Source: JBFXEO01 sp050180015 (GTDB lineage Bacteria; Bacteroidota; Bacteroidia; Bacteroidales; Tenuifilaceae). Taken from it: a stretch of 12,528 bases of DNA. The translations under genes were made by a program, and so were the position numbers. Shown here in pieces: positions 6,599 to 12,528 of this stretch. The notes beneath the pieces were generated by a model, which searched no databases, was not told the DNA's origin, and worked only from the letters and a program-made list of their open reading frames with translations. Location of the stretch: the NCBI GenBank assembly GCA_050180015.1, contig JBFXEO010000070.1:1-12528 (forward strand), written 5' to 3'. Every line of letters begins with the position of its first letter. Within the stretch, counting starts at the first letter, position 1.

Positions 6599-6630
6599 CA
6601 AAAATAAGACACAATTATTAATCTTGCAAT
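6599..6630 (-). promoter_or_regulatory. Promoter of tRNA-Asp
   Basis: On the minus strand ATTG (6627-6630) is followed after exactly 20 nt by TATTTTTG (6599-6606). Together these match the Bacteroidota -33/-7 promoter, with the -7 consensus TAnnTTTG complete. The -7 element ends 14 nt upstream of the mature tRNA 5' end, leaving a short 5' leader. Confidence 0.65.
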
Positions 6631-6641
6631 AGCAGTTTCAA

Positions 6642-7175
6642 TTATTTTTTAAAAAAACTAAAATTCACGCTTCCGTAAACCCTGTGATCGAAAAGGCTTG
6701 GATTATCCTTGAAGTTATAGCGTGCAGAATGCTCTAGCACTAGCCAGCCATTATCGTTTAATAAACCTCGGCTGAGCACTATTTCAGGGATTTGATCAAT
6801 GCCTTTAAGATCGTATGGAGGATCGGAAAAAATAATGTCATACCTAGATGTGCACCTACCGATAAAGCTAAACGCATTGGCCTTGAAAACCATTAGGTTT
6901 TTGATTTCAAGTTTTAGGGCGGTATCCTTAATAAATTTGCAATGGACAAAGTCCGCCTCTACGGCATCGACATGGGTTACTTCCCGGGAAATAAACTCAA
7001 AGCTGATACTTCCAGTACCGGAGAATAGATCGAGCACATTTAGCTCATCGAAGTAAAAGTTATTATTGATTATGTTGAAAAGACTTTCCTTGGCAAAATC
7101 GGTGGTAGGTCTTGCGTTAAAATTTTTAGGAGGATTAAATTGTCGTCCCCGAAAGGTTCCTCCCACTATTCGCAT
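6642..7175 (-). CDS. rsmD: 16S rRNA (guanine966-N2)-methyltransferase
   Basis: Starting at the ATG at 7175 gives a 177-residue protein beginning MRIVGGTFRGRQF, the normal N-terminus of RsmD. It has RPTTDFAKESLFNI (22-35), the SAM-binding motif DLFSGTGS (49-56), an acidic residue of motif II in VDAVEAD (69-75), and the catalytic SDPPYD (117-122). RsmD methylates G966 of 16S rRNA in the assembling 30S subunit. An upstream in-frame ATG at 7235 would add 20 residues that overlap the preceding gene and are not part of the family, so 7175 is preferred. The start overlaps the stop of the DUF3822 gene by 10 bp, showing translational coupling. Confidence 0.93.
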   Translation of the reverse strand: MRIVGGTFRGRQFNPPKNFNARPTTDFAKESLFNIINNNFYFDELNVLDLFSGTGSISFEFISREVTHVDAVEADFVHCKFIKDTALKLEIKNLMVFKANAFSFIGRCTSRYDIIFSDPPYDLKGIDQIPEIVLSRGLLNDNGWLVLEHSARYNFKDNPSLFDHRVYGSVNFSFFKK

Positions 7176-8017
7176 ATCCCGGAAGAATAAAACAGGGTAT
7201 GGTATTTGGTTCGATACCTTAACAGCTGGTAGCAAAAATGAATGGAGCTTGTATAGGCATCGGTGGCGATATTCTTAAAGTAACCGGTTAGTTTTTTCAC
7301 TATTTCGGTTGAATTTATTGCGTCTCCAGAGATTTTTACCCTAACCGTAGTTAAATCAACATTTAACGATTTACAGAAATTGAGGGTAAAGTACAGGGCA
7401 TCGTTGGTATATTTCCCGTTGAACTGATTTGCCGCCACCAGGTTCCCGTTTTTATGGTAGGTAATGGTTAGCTGCTGATCTGAAAAGTTGATTTGCAGCA
7501 GCTCATCCGAACGGGAAATTTCAGGATTAACTACTAAAGATGATACAGGTGTCAAAAATTTTGTGTCGGGTTGAACTTTGAGCCACGATGAGGAGAGGGT
7601 GTAGGGTAAGCAAAATATTAGCACCTTGCCAGAACCGTTGTTATGAATTGTTGCATGATGGATTTCCGAGTGCTCAGGCAACGGCTGTGATATTTCAAAG
7701 AGGCTTTTGGCTTTGCTTAAGTCAAAAATTTCCTCCGGAACTATGCTAAAACCCGCAGGGGTGAACGAAAAAAAATTTTTTTTAAATTTTTGGCTAACTA
7801 CTGGGTATGCCGAAAGTATTTCATCTACAGCAGAGCCCCAGCTGTCGTTGTTTTTAACGGTTGTGGCAAAATATTTTGAAATAAGGGAAATAAACGTATT
7901 CCGAATCGTATCCTTTACAGCAAACGAAAATCCATTCAGGTTAACCTGAATGGATAATTCATATACCTCGGTTCGATTGCTATCGAAAGTTTCGTCTATA
8001 AGTTCTAATTCATCCAT
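7166..8017 (-). CDS. DUF3822-family protein
   Basis: The 283-residue protein resembles the Bacteroidota-specific DUF3822 family that is often found next to rsmD; this assignment rests on my recall of the family and the neighbourhood. No signal peptide or transmembrane segment is visible. The sequence has alternating beta-type segments such as GKVLIFCLPYTL and QLTITYHKNGNLVAANQF and a late segment VRVKISGDAI, which might suggest an ASKHA-like fold, but no ATP-binding motif is certain. It ends inside the rsmD start and begins 12 nt after the upstream gene, so the three genes form an operon. Function is unknown. Confidence 0.7.
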   Translation of the reverse strand: MDELELIDETFDSNRTEVYELSIQVNLNGFSFAVKDTIRNTFISLISKYFATTVKNNDSWGSAVDEILSAYPVVSQKFKKNFFSFTPAGFSIVPEEIFDLSKAKSLFEISQPLPEHSEIHHATIHNNGSGKVLIFCLPYTLSSSWLKVQPDTKFLTPVSSLVVNPEISRSDELLQINFSDQQLTITYHKNGNLVAANQFNGKYTNDALYFTLNFCKSLNVDLTTVRVKISGDAINSTEIVKKLTGYFKNIATDAYTSSIHFCYQLLRYRTKYHTLFYSSGICE

Positions 8018-8029
8018 TTATTTTAATAA

Positions 8030-8629
8030 CTACTCCCAGTTACCAGCATTATTTGTGGCTTCGGTCATAGATCCGACCTGCAAACCGGGGAACTTATCAA
8101 GTTTTTTCTGTAAATCGTTGATATTAATAATTTCCTGGTGATCCAATCCGTTTAGTATTACATCATTATGGGCTTTACACTCGAATACGCGAACCTTAAT
8201 TTTAGAGCCGGTTTCAAGATCACCGGCGGCCAGCTCAAACTGTACTCCTCCTGAATATGGAATAAATCGCAATGAGTCTATGGGGTAATTCTTAAATAAG
8301 CTGTCGCGTACGTTCACTAAAATGGTATCGCGGAATATTTTACCCTGGGCGAGTGCTATGGAATCATCCTCGGAACCTATCTGCTTAACTACTTTAAATT
8401 GCCCTTCCTTCAAAAAAGTAATTAATGTATCAAAACTACCCGTAAACTTGTTGAAACGAGAACGGTATGCCAGTTCAGCGGTTCTAATATCTTCTAAACG
8501 CTGAATGGTGGCTTCGTACCTTTTATCTTTTTCTTTTTTAAAGCGAATGGGATCCATTATACTATCGTAAACGAGGTAAGCAAGAATCGCAATTATAATC
8601 ACTAGTAAGCCTTGATAAACTGTTTTCAT
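8030..8629 (-). CDS. Conserved hypothetical protein with N-terminal membrane anchor
   Basis: The 199-residue protein starts with MKTVYQGLLVIIIAILAYLV, a single membrane helix or uncleaved signal anchor (about 5-23), followed by a charged helix (residues 30-50, KKEKDKRYEATIQRLEDIRT). The remaining extracytoplasmic region includes FTGSFDTLITFLKEG and a beta-rich segment VQFELAAGDLETGSKIKVRVFECK. No enzyme motif is seen. The anchored helix followed by a short globular part is superficially like pseudopilin-type proteins, but there is no prepilin cleavage motif. It is the first gene of the operon with the DUF3822 protein and rsmD. Function is unknown. Confidence 0.75.
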   Translation of the reverse strand: MKTVYQGLLVIIIAILAYLVYDSIMDPIRFKKEKDKRYEATIQRLEDIRTAELAYRSRFNKFTGSFDTLITFLKEGQFKVVKQIGSEDDSIALAQGKIFRDTILVNVRDSLFKNYPIDSLRFIPYSGGVQFELAAGDLETGSKIKVRVFECKAHNDVILNGLDHQEIININDLQKKLDKFPGLQVGSMTEATNNAGNWE

Positions 8630-8657
8630 TTTGCAAGAATTGGTTTAAGTTTGCCTG

Positions 8658-8687
8658 CAAATTTAATAACATATAATTAAATTCGAA
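8658..8687 (-). promoter_or_regulatory. Promoter of the anchored protein-DUF3822-rsmD operon
   Basis: On the minus strand TAAATTTG (8658-8665) is a full match to the TAnnTTTG -7 element and ends 28 nt before the start codon at 8629. A weak -33 candidate TTCG (8684-8687) lies 18 nt upstream, slightly closer than usual. Confidence 0.45.
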
Positions 8688-8715
8688 CTTCAAAGTAAAA
8701 TTTTATTTGCCCTTT

Positions 8716-10131
8716 ATGCTAAAAAATAAAATTCAAAGTGAAATCCTCTCGTACCTTAATTTTGAGCCAACACTCGGGCAAATGGTAGCCATTGATGGTT
8801 TGGCAAATTTTGTTGTGGATACGAGGCCCAATACCTGCATTTTACTCCGGGGATTTGCCGGAACCGGTAAAACGTCTATCATTGCTGGCTATGTCAAAGC
8901 ACTTGAAAAGTTTAGCGTAAAGTTTAAGCTGCTTGCTCCAACCGGGCGGGCTGCAAAAGTTCTATCGGAGTATTCTGGCTATAAGGCAAATACCATACAC
9001 AAGTGCATTTACAGGCAGAAAAGCATGAAGGAGGGAGTTGGTAGGTTTGTCCTTGACCTTAACAAGCTTGTCAATGCAATTTTTATTGTTGATGAGGCTT
9101 CAATGCTTTCCAACACATCGTTCGATGATAGCATTTTTGGATCGGGAAAATTGCTGTCCGATTTGATTGAGTACGTAAAGCAGGGAAATAGCTGCCGCCT
9201 AATTCTGGTGGGTGATACCGCGCAGCTTCCCCCTGTTGGGCTGGACTTAAGCCCGGCCCTCGATTTCTCTCTGCTTACAGGCCTAGACCTTGATGTTAAA
9301 GAATTTTACCTGAACGAGGTAGTTCGTCAGCAAAAAGAATCGGGGATACTTTATAACGCTACAAAAATCAGGGAAGTTATTGATTCGGGAATTGTAGTTA
9401 CGCCCAAATTGTCCACCAAAGGATTTGACGATGTTCGGAGGATTGGTGGCGGGGAGTTGCTTGAGCACCTTTCTGAGGAATACCGTAACAACGGGAGGGA
9501 AGGGAATGTAGTGATTTGTTACTCCAACAAAAGGGCCAACAGGTTTAACAACGGGGTCCGGTCAAGAATACTTTTCAGCGACGAGGAATTATCTGTTGGC
9601 GATTACTTAATGGTGGCAAGGAACAGCTATTTCTGGGTTGATGGTTATCCGGATATTGGGTTTATCGCGAATGGCGATATAGTTGAAGTTACGAGGATAG
9701 GGAAACGGTACGAAATGTATGGGTTCCGATTTGCTGATTTAACCATTAGGTTACTCGATGATGATAAGCAGCTTATAGATGTAAGGATTATTCTTGATTC
9801 GCTGATGATGGATGGCCCCTCGCTGGGTGCCGATCACATGAAAAACCTGTACCAGCAGGTTGCCCAGGATTACATGCACATTAAGACCTATAAGGCCAGG
9901 TTAAAAAAAATTAAGGAAGATTCTTTTTTTAACGCAATGCAGGTAAAATTTGCCTACGCTGTTACCTGTCATAAGGCGCAGGGCGGGCAATGGCCCAATG
10001 TTTTTATTGATCAGGGATTCTTCCGGAAAGAAATGCTGACCCGGGAATACTTACGTTGGCTTTACACCGCCATTACTCGGGCTACGGAAAAGGTTTACCT
10101 GGTGAATTTTGATGAGGCCTTCTTTTGTTGA
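8716..10131 (+). CDS. RecD/Pif1-like SF1 DNA helicase (AAA ATPase)
   Basis: From the ATG at 8716 the protein has 471 residues. It shows the SF1B helicase motifs in order: a Q-motif Gln at about 22, Walker A GFAGTGKTS (46-54), motif Ia LLAPTGRAAK (72-81), Walker B IVDEASML (124-131), motif III LVGDTAQLPPVG (164-175), motif V VTCHKAQGGQW (near 425) and motif VI WLYTAITRATEKVYLV (near 448-463), the last two in a UvrD_C_2-type C-terminal domain. It lacks the N-terminal region of RecD2, so it is a compact RecD-like helicase of the kind common in Bacteroidota. It should unwind DNA 5' to 3' in repair or replication, though its specific role is not known. A TTG at 8707 is in frame but is an unlikely start. 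Confidence 0.85.
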   Translation: MLKNKIQSEILSYLNFEPTLGQMVAIDGLANFVVDTRPNTCILLRGFAGTGKTSIIAGYVKALEKFSVKFKLLAPTGRAAKVLSEYSGYKANTIHKCIYRQKSMKEGVGRFVLDLNKLVNAIFIVDEASMLSNTSFDDSIFGSGKLLSDLIEYVKQGNSCRLILVGDTAQLPPVGLDLSPALDFSLLTGLDLDVKEFYLNEVVRQQKESGILYNATKIREVIDSGIVVTPKLSTKGFDDVRRIGGGELLEHLSEEYRNNGREGNVVICYSNKRANRFNNGVRSRILFSDEELSVGDYLMVARNSYFWVDGYPDIGFIANGDIVEVTRIGKRYEMYGFRFADLTIRLLDDDKQLIDVRIILDSLMMDGPSLGADHMKNLYQQVAQDYMHIKTYKARLKKIKEDSFFNAMQVKFAYAVTCHKAQGGQWPNVFIDQGFFRKEMLTREYLRWLYTAITRATEKVYLVNFDEAFFC

Positions 10132-10133
10132 TC

Positions 10134-10271
10134 CTACCGCTGCGGGGAATTTAACGATTCAATCAGCAACTTTATTTCGCCGTACGATTCTTTTACCTTT
10201 TGGGACAAGGAATAATTTTCCGTATTCGGCTTAACGGTTGATCCGTTCTTTGTTTGGCTCAATCCATGCAA
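10134..10271 (-). CDS. Possible small protein or gene remnant
   Basis: A 45-codon frame from TTG (10271) ends in a TAG at 10134, only three bases beyond the convergent helicase stop. The predicted product has a hydrophilic start and an amphipathic C-terminal helix (LSQKVKESYGEIKLLIESL) that looks protein-like. A second frame on the same strand, ATG at 10335 to TAA at 10231 (34 codons, MGMKNIFIELTETKILL...), overlaps its start in another register. The two might be halves of one frameshifted small gene downstream of murB. I recognise no family, there is no ATG for the second part, and chance is not excluded. Confidence 0.2.
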   Translation of the reverse strand: MHGLSQTKNGSTVKPNTENYSLSQKVKESYGEIKLLIESLNSPQR

Positions 10272-10376
10272 CGAGCAAAACGTTTAGTAATATTTTTGTT
10301 TCTGTCAGTTCAATAAAAATATTTTTCATGCCCATACTTGTTGGTTGAACAGGGAATGGGGTGGAATTTTATCGCT

Positions 10377-11390
10377 TTATAGTACATTAACCTCCATGCT
10401 TAGGCTAATGTTAAATTCCTGAAAAACTGAATGTTGAATTGATTTGGCAAGGCTGAGAATTTCTTCGCCGCTTGCTCCCCCATGGTTAACCAGTACCAGG
10501 GACTGATTAGCGTGTACCCCGCAGCTTCCAACTTTCTTCCCCTTCCACCCGCATTGCTCTATCAACCACCCGGCAGGGACTTTTACCAAGTTCTCCGATA
10601 TAAAATATGACGGTGCGTTGGGATATTTGATTTTGATATTTTCAAAAATATCTGCACCAATAACCGGATTTTTGAAAAAGCTGCCGGCATTTCCTAAAAT
10701 TGCCGGATCGGGGAGTTTGGCTGTTCGAATGCTTATTACTGCCCGGCGGACTGATTTTGTGGATTTATCCCCCAGTCTGTCCAGCTCTTCCTCCAAGTTA
10801 CCGTAGCTGGTTTTTAGTGCTGGCTGCTTGGTTAATTTGAACCATACGTGTGTGATAATGACTTTACCCTTTAACTCTTGCTTAAAAATACTGTCACGAT
10901 AGTCAAACTGGCATTCCGAGTTGTTAAACTCTACTGCTTTGCGGTTATCAACCTGAATGCCTTCAACCTTAAAGATGCTATCCTTTGCTTCAACCCCATA
11001 CGCACCAATATTCTGGATGGGAGCAGCACCAACATTTCCCGGGATGTACGATAAGTTCTCAACACCGCAAAAACCTTTATCCACGCAGTAGCCAACAAAA
11101 GAATCCCAGTTAACACCGCCGCCTACCCGGAGAATGGTTTCGTTTGCCATATCTTCCACTATTGTAATGCCCTGAATGGATGGATTTATGATAACTCCTT
11201 CGTAGTTTTTTGTAAGCAGAACATTGCTGCCTCCCCCTAAAACGTAAATAGGAACCTTATTGTATGAAGCAAAATTGATGGTATATAGTATTTTCTCAAC
11301 TGTATTTGCCTTGGCGTAGTAGAGGGTTGAAACATCAATGCCAAAAGTATTGTACGACTTTAGCGATATGTTTTTTTTAATCACAAACAT
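10377..11390 (-). CDS. murB: UDP-N-acetylenolpyruvoylglucosamine reductase
   Basis: The 337-residue protein is a type I MurB, similar in length to the E. coli enzyme. Visible hallmarks are SYNTFGID (12-19), the FAD-binding GGGSNVLL (52-59), GNVGAAPIQNIGAYGVE (118-134), the YRDS motif (164-167) with the substrate-contacting Arg165, the proton-donor serine in GSFFKNP (236-242, Ser237), and a glutamate near the C-terminus (SMEVNVL) that corresponds to the catalytic Glu. The enzyme reduces UDP-GlcNAc-enolpyruvate with NADPH to give UDP-MurNAc, the first committed peptidoglycan precursor, in the cytoplasm. It is not in a mur/dcw cluster here and has its own promoter diverging from a glycosyltransferase gene. 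Confidence 0.95.
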   Translation of the reverse strand: MFVIKKNISLKSYNTFGIDVSTLYYAKANTVEKILYTINFASYNKVPIYVLGGGSNVLLTKNYEGVIINPSIQGITIVEDMANETILRVGGGVNWDSFVGYCVDKGFCGVENLSYIPGNVGAAPIQNIGAYGVEAKDSIFKVEGIQVDNRKAVEFNNSECQFDYRDSIFKQELKGKVIITHVWFKLTKQPALKTSYGNLEEELDRLGDKSTKSVRRAVISIRTAKLPDPAILGNAGSFFKNPVIGADIFENIKIKYPNAPSYFISENLVKVPAGWLIEQCGWKGKKVGSCGVHANQSLVLVNHGGASGEEILSLAKSIQHSVFQEFNISLSMEVNVL

Positions 11391-11409
11391 TAACTTGAAA
11401 TTTACTCAA

Positions 11410-11442
11410 CAAATATAAACATTTAGCGTTTATATTCGCATA
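11410..11442 (-). promoter_or_regulatory. murB promoter
   Basis: On the minus strand TATATTTG (11410-11417) fully matches the -7 consensus and ends 19 nt before the murB start codon. A -33-like TATG (11439-11442) lies 21 nt upstream of it. The spacing is typical of Bacteroidota promoters. Confidence 0.55.
11412..11436. repeat. 9-bp inverted repeat in the murB/glycosyltransferase divergent region
   Basis: AATATAAAC (11412-11420) and GTTTATATT (11428-11436) are a perfect inverted repeat with a 7-nt centre. It overlaps the murB -7 element and lies just before the plus-strand -7 element, the position expected of an operator that could affect both genes. Confidence 0.45.
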
Positions 11443-11448
11443 AGTTTG
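11441..11448 (+). promoter_or_regulatory. -7 element upstream of the glycosyltransferase gene
   Basis: TAAGTTTG matches TAnnTTTG completely, but it ends only 6 nt before the ATG at 11455. If used, the transcript would be almost leaderless from this ATG, or the true start would be the GTG at 11467. No good -33 partner is seen. Confidence 0.35.
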
Positions 11449-11454
11449 CTTGGC

Positions 11455-12528
11455 ATGGAAAGAACCGTGAGAATTTTTGTTACCTCAGATTTAATCACCG
11501 ATCAGCGGGTCAATAGAACAGCTACATCAATCTCACAATTAGGCTATAACGTAGTGGTTACCGGAAGAAAACCTTTAGTAAAAATTCCTGCAATTAGTGG
11601 TTTATATAAAGTAAAATACATCGGCTGTTTTTTTCCGGGAGGACCATTGTTCTACCTGCTTTTCAACTTAAAAATCTTTTGCACGCTGCTTTTTTCCAGG
11701 GTTTCGTTGATATATGCCAACGACTTGGACACTTTACCGGGTTGCTGGCTGGCATCTGTGGTTCGGTTTAAACCGCTGGTTTACGATAGCCACGAACTGT
11801 TTACAGAACTCCCGGAGCTTATTAACCGTCGCGTGAAAAGGGCATTGTGGGGAATGGCTGAACGGTTTTGCATCGGAAAAGCCAGCTATGTTTTTACCGT
11901 ATCGGATGGTATAGCCAGTGAGCTTAACAGAAGGTACGGGGTTAGGCCGGTTGTTGTTCGGAATACTGCGGTTAAAAAGGATTTGACAGCATTTAAGGAT
12001 AAGCGTCCAACCCTAATCTACCAGGGTTCCCTGAATATTGGTAGGGGAGTAGAGCTTGCAGTAGATATGATGAACCATCTCTCGTGCTACAGGCTTATTA
12101 TTGCGGGGAAGGGCGATATTGAAATTTCACTTCGTAAAAGAATGCTGGATCAAAAGCTGTTTGACAGGGTTGAGTTTGTTGGCAGGCTTAACCCTGAAGA
12201 TTTACATACTCTTACCTGTACAGCCTGGCTGGGGTTGTCGCTTGAGGAAGATTTGGGGTTGAACTATCGGTACGCCCTGCCCAATAAAATTTTTGACTAT
12301 ATAATGGCACAGGTACCCGTGCTTGTTAGCGATTTGCCCGAAATGAGGAAAATTGTTGATGAGTACGGTGTAGGACTGATCGCTAAATCGAGGGATCCCT
12401 TGGAGTTGGCCAATCAGGTTGCGGATTTCTTTGATAGCAGGGTAAATTTAGAAAAAAAATTGCTCAAAGCATCCGGTGAATTACAATGGGGTACAGAGGA
12501 GCAGAAGTTGGTAGGCCCGATAAAATTA
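11455..12528 (+). CDS. Glycosyltransferase (GT4-like, GT-B fold), C-terminus cut by window edge
   Basis: The frame is open from the ATG at 11455 through the right edge (358 codons). It starts with a Rossmann-type strand and early motif (RIFVTSDLITDQRVNRTA), then LIYANDLDTL (86-95), VYDSHELFTELPE (109-121, the DSHE motif common in GT4-like enzymes), a linker strand LIYQGSLNIGRGVELAV (187-203) that begins the donor-binding domain, LIIAGKGD (214-221), VEFVGRL (239-245), and the C-terminal block around LPNKIFDYIMAQVPVLVSDLPE (275-296). The ending is near, since WGTEEQKLV (345-353) resembles the final helix of such proteins. It probably transfers a sugar to a surface polysaccharide or lipid carrier in the cytoplasm, but donor and acceptor cannot be read from the sequence. 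Confidence 0.88.
   Translation, partial: MERTVRIFVTSDLITDQRVNRTATSISQLGYNVVVTGRKPLVKIPAISGLYKVKYIGCFFPGGPLFYLLFNLKIFCTLLFSRVSLIYANDLDTLPGCWLASVVRFKPLVYDSHELFTELPELINRRVKRALWGMAERFCIGKASYVFTVSDGIASELNRRYGVRPVVVRNTAVKKDLTAFKDKRPTLIYQGSLNIGRGVELAVDMMNHLSCYRLIIAGKGDIEISLRKRMLDQKLFDRVEFVGRLNPEDLHTLTCTAWLGLSLEEDLGLNYRYALPNKIFDYIMAQVPVLVSDLPEMRKIVDEYGVGLIAKSRDPLELANQVADFFDSRVNLEKKLLKASGELQWGTEEQKLVGPIKL

Noticed and set aside
7176..7235. Upstream ATG extension of rsmD
   Set aside because: The 20 added residues overlap the DUF3822 gene and precede the conserved MRIVGGTFRGR start.
8707..8715. TTG start for the helicase
   Set aside because: The ATG three codons later is a better start and the extra residues have no support.
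10316..10327. AAAAATATTTTT as a terminator between murB and the helicase
   Set aside because: It is a self-complementary AT run without a loop or GC stem, so it is not a credible intrinsic terminator.

Overview
The window looks like a chromosomal segment of a Bacteroidota bacterium, probably a Bacteroidia-type lineage. Intergenic regions carry -7 elements of the TAnnTTTG type, one with a TTG -33 element 20 nt upstream, which is the consensus used by the Bacteroidota primary sigma factor. Start codons lack obvious Shine-Dalgarno sequences. The gene families (DUF3822 protein next to rsmD, compact RecD-like helicase, Bacteroidota-style ECF sigma/anti-sigma pair) point the same way. The species cannot be named from the sequence.

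Left part (1-2674, all minus strand): the N-terminal 120 codons of an agmatinase/arginase-family gene run off the left edge. A strong intrinsic terminator then separates it from a four-gene stress operon, read from high to low coordinates: ECF sigma factor, zinc-finger membrane anti-sigma factor, membrane-anchored CpxP/CnrX-like sensor, and a secreted Spy-like protein with a Met-Gly-Lys repeat tail. The likely logic is envelope or metal stress sensed by the LTxxQ-type proteins, release of sigma from its anti-sigma factor, and self-activation.

Middle (2823-6584): a divergent promoter drives a two-gene plus-strand unit, a membrane 4-helix-bundle/HAMP receptor with no output domain followed one base later by the potassium transporter gene trkH. 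An IS150-like IS3-family element of about 1.44 kb lies directly downstream. Its left end forms a 20-bp hairpin that can also act as a terminator. Its transposase frame is broken at three places, although all three DDE residues remain, so it looks like a decaying copy. Next to it on the minus strand is tRNA-Asp(GTC) with a well-formed Bacteroidota promoter.

Right part (6642-12528): a minus-strand housekeeping cluster (unknown anchored protein, DUF3822 protein, rsmD) precedes the tRNA. Diverging from it is a RecD/Pif1-like SF1 helicase gene on the plus strand. A short stretch with two overlapping small reading frames follows, then murB on the minus strand. Finally, a family-4-type glycosyltransferase gene diverges from murB and runs off the right edge. 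The murB/glycosyltransferase intergenic region has two back-to-back promoter-like elements around a 9-bp inverted repeat.

Most of the window is ordinary core genome. The parts most worth a second look are the sigma/anti-sigma/double Spy-like operon, the output-less HAMP receptor coupled to TrkH, the multiply frameshifted IS with its hairpin end, and the murB divergent operator-like palindrome.
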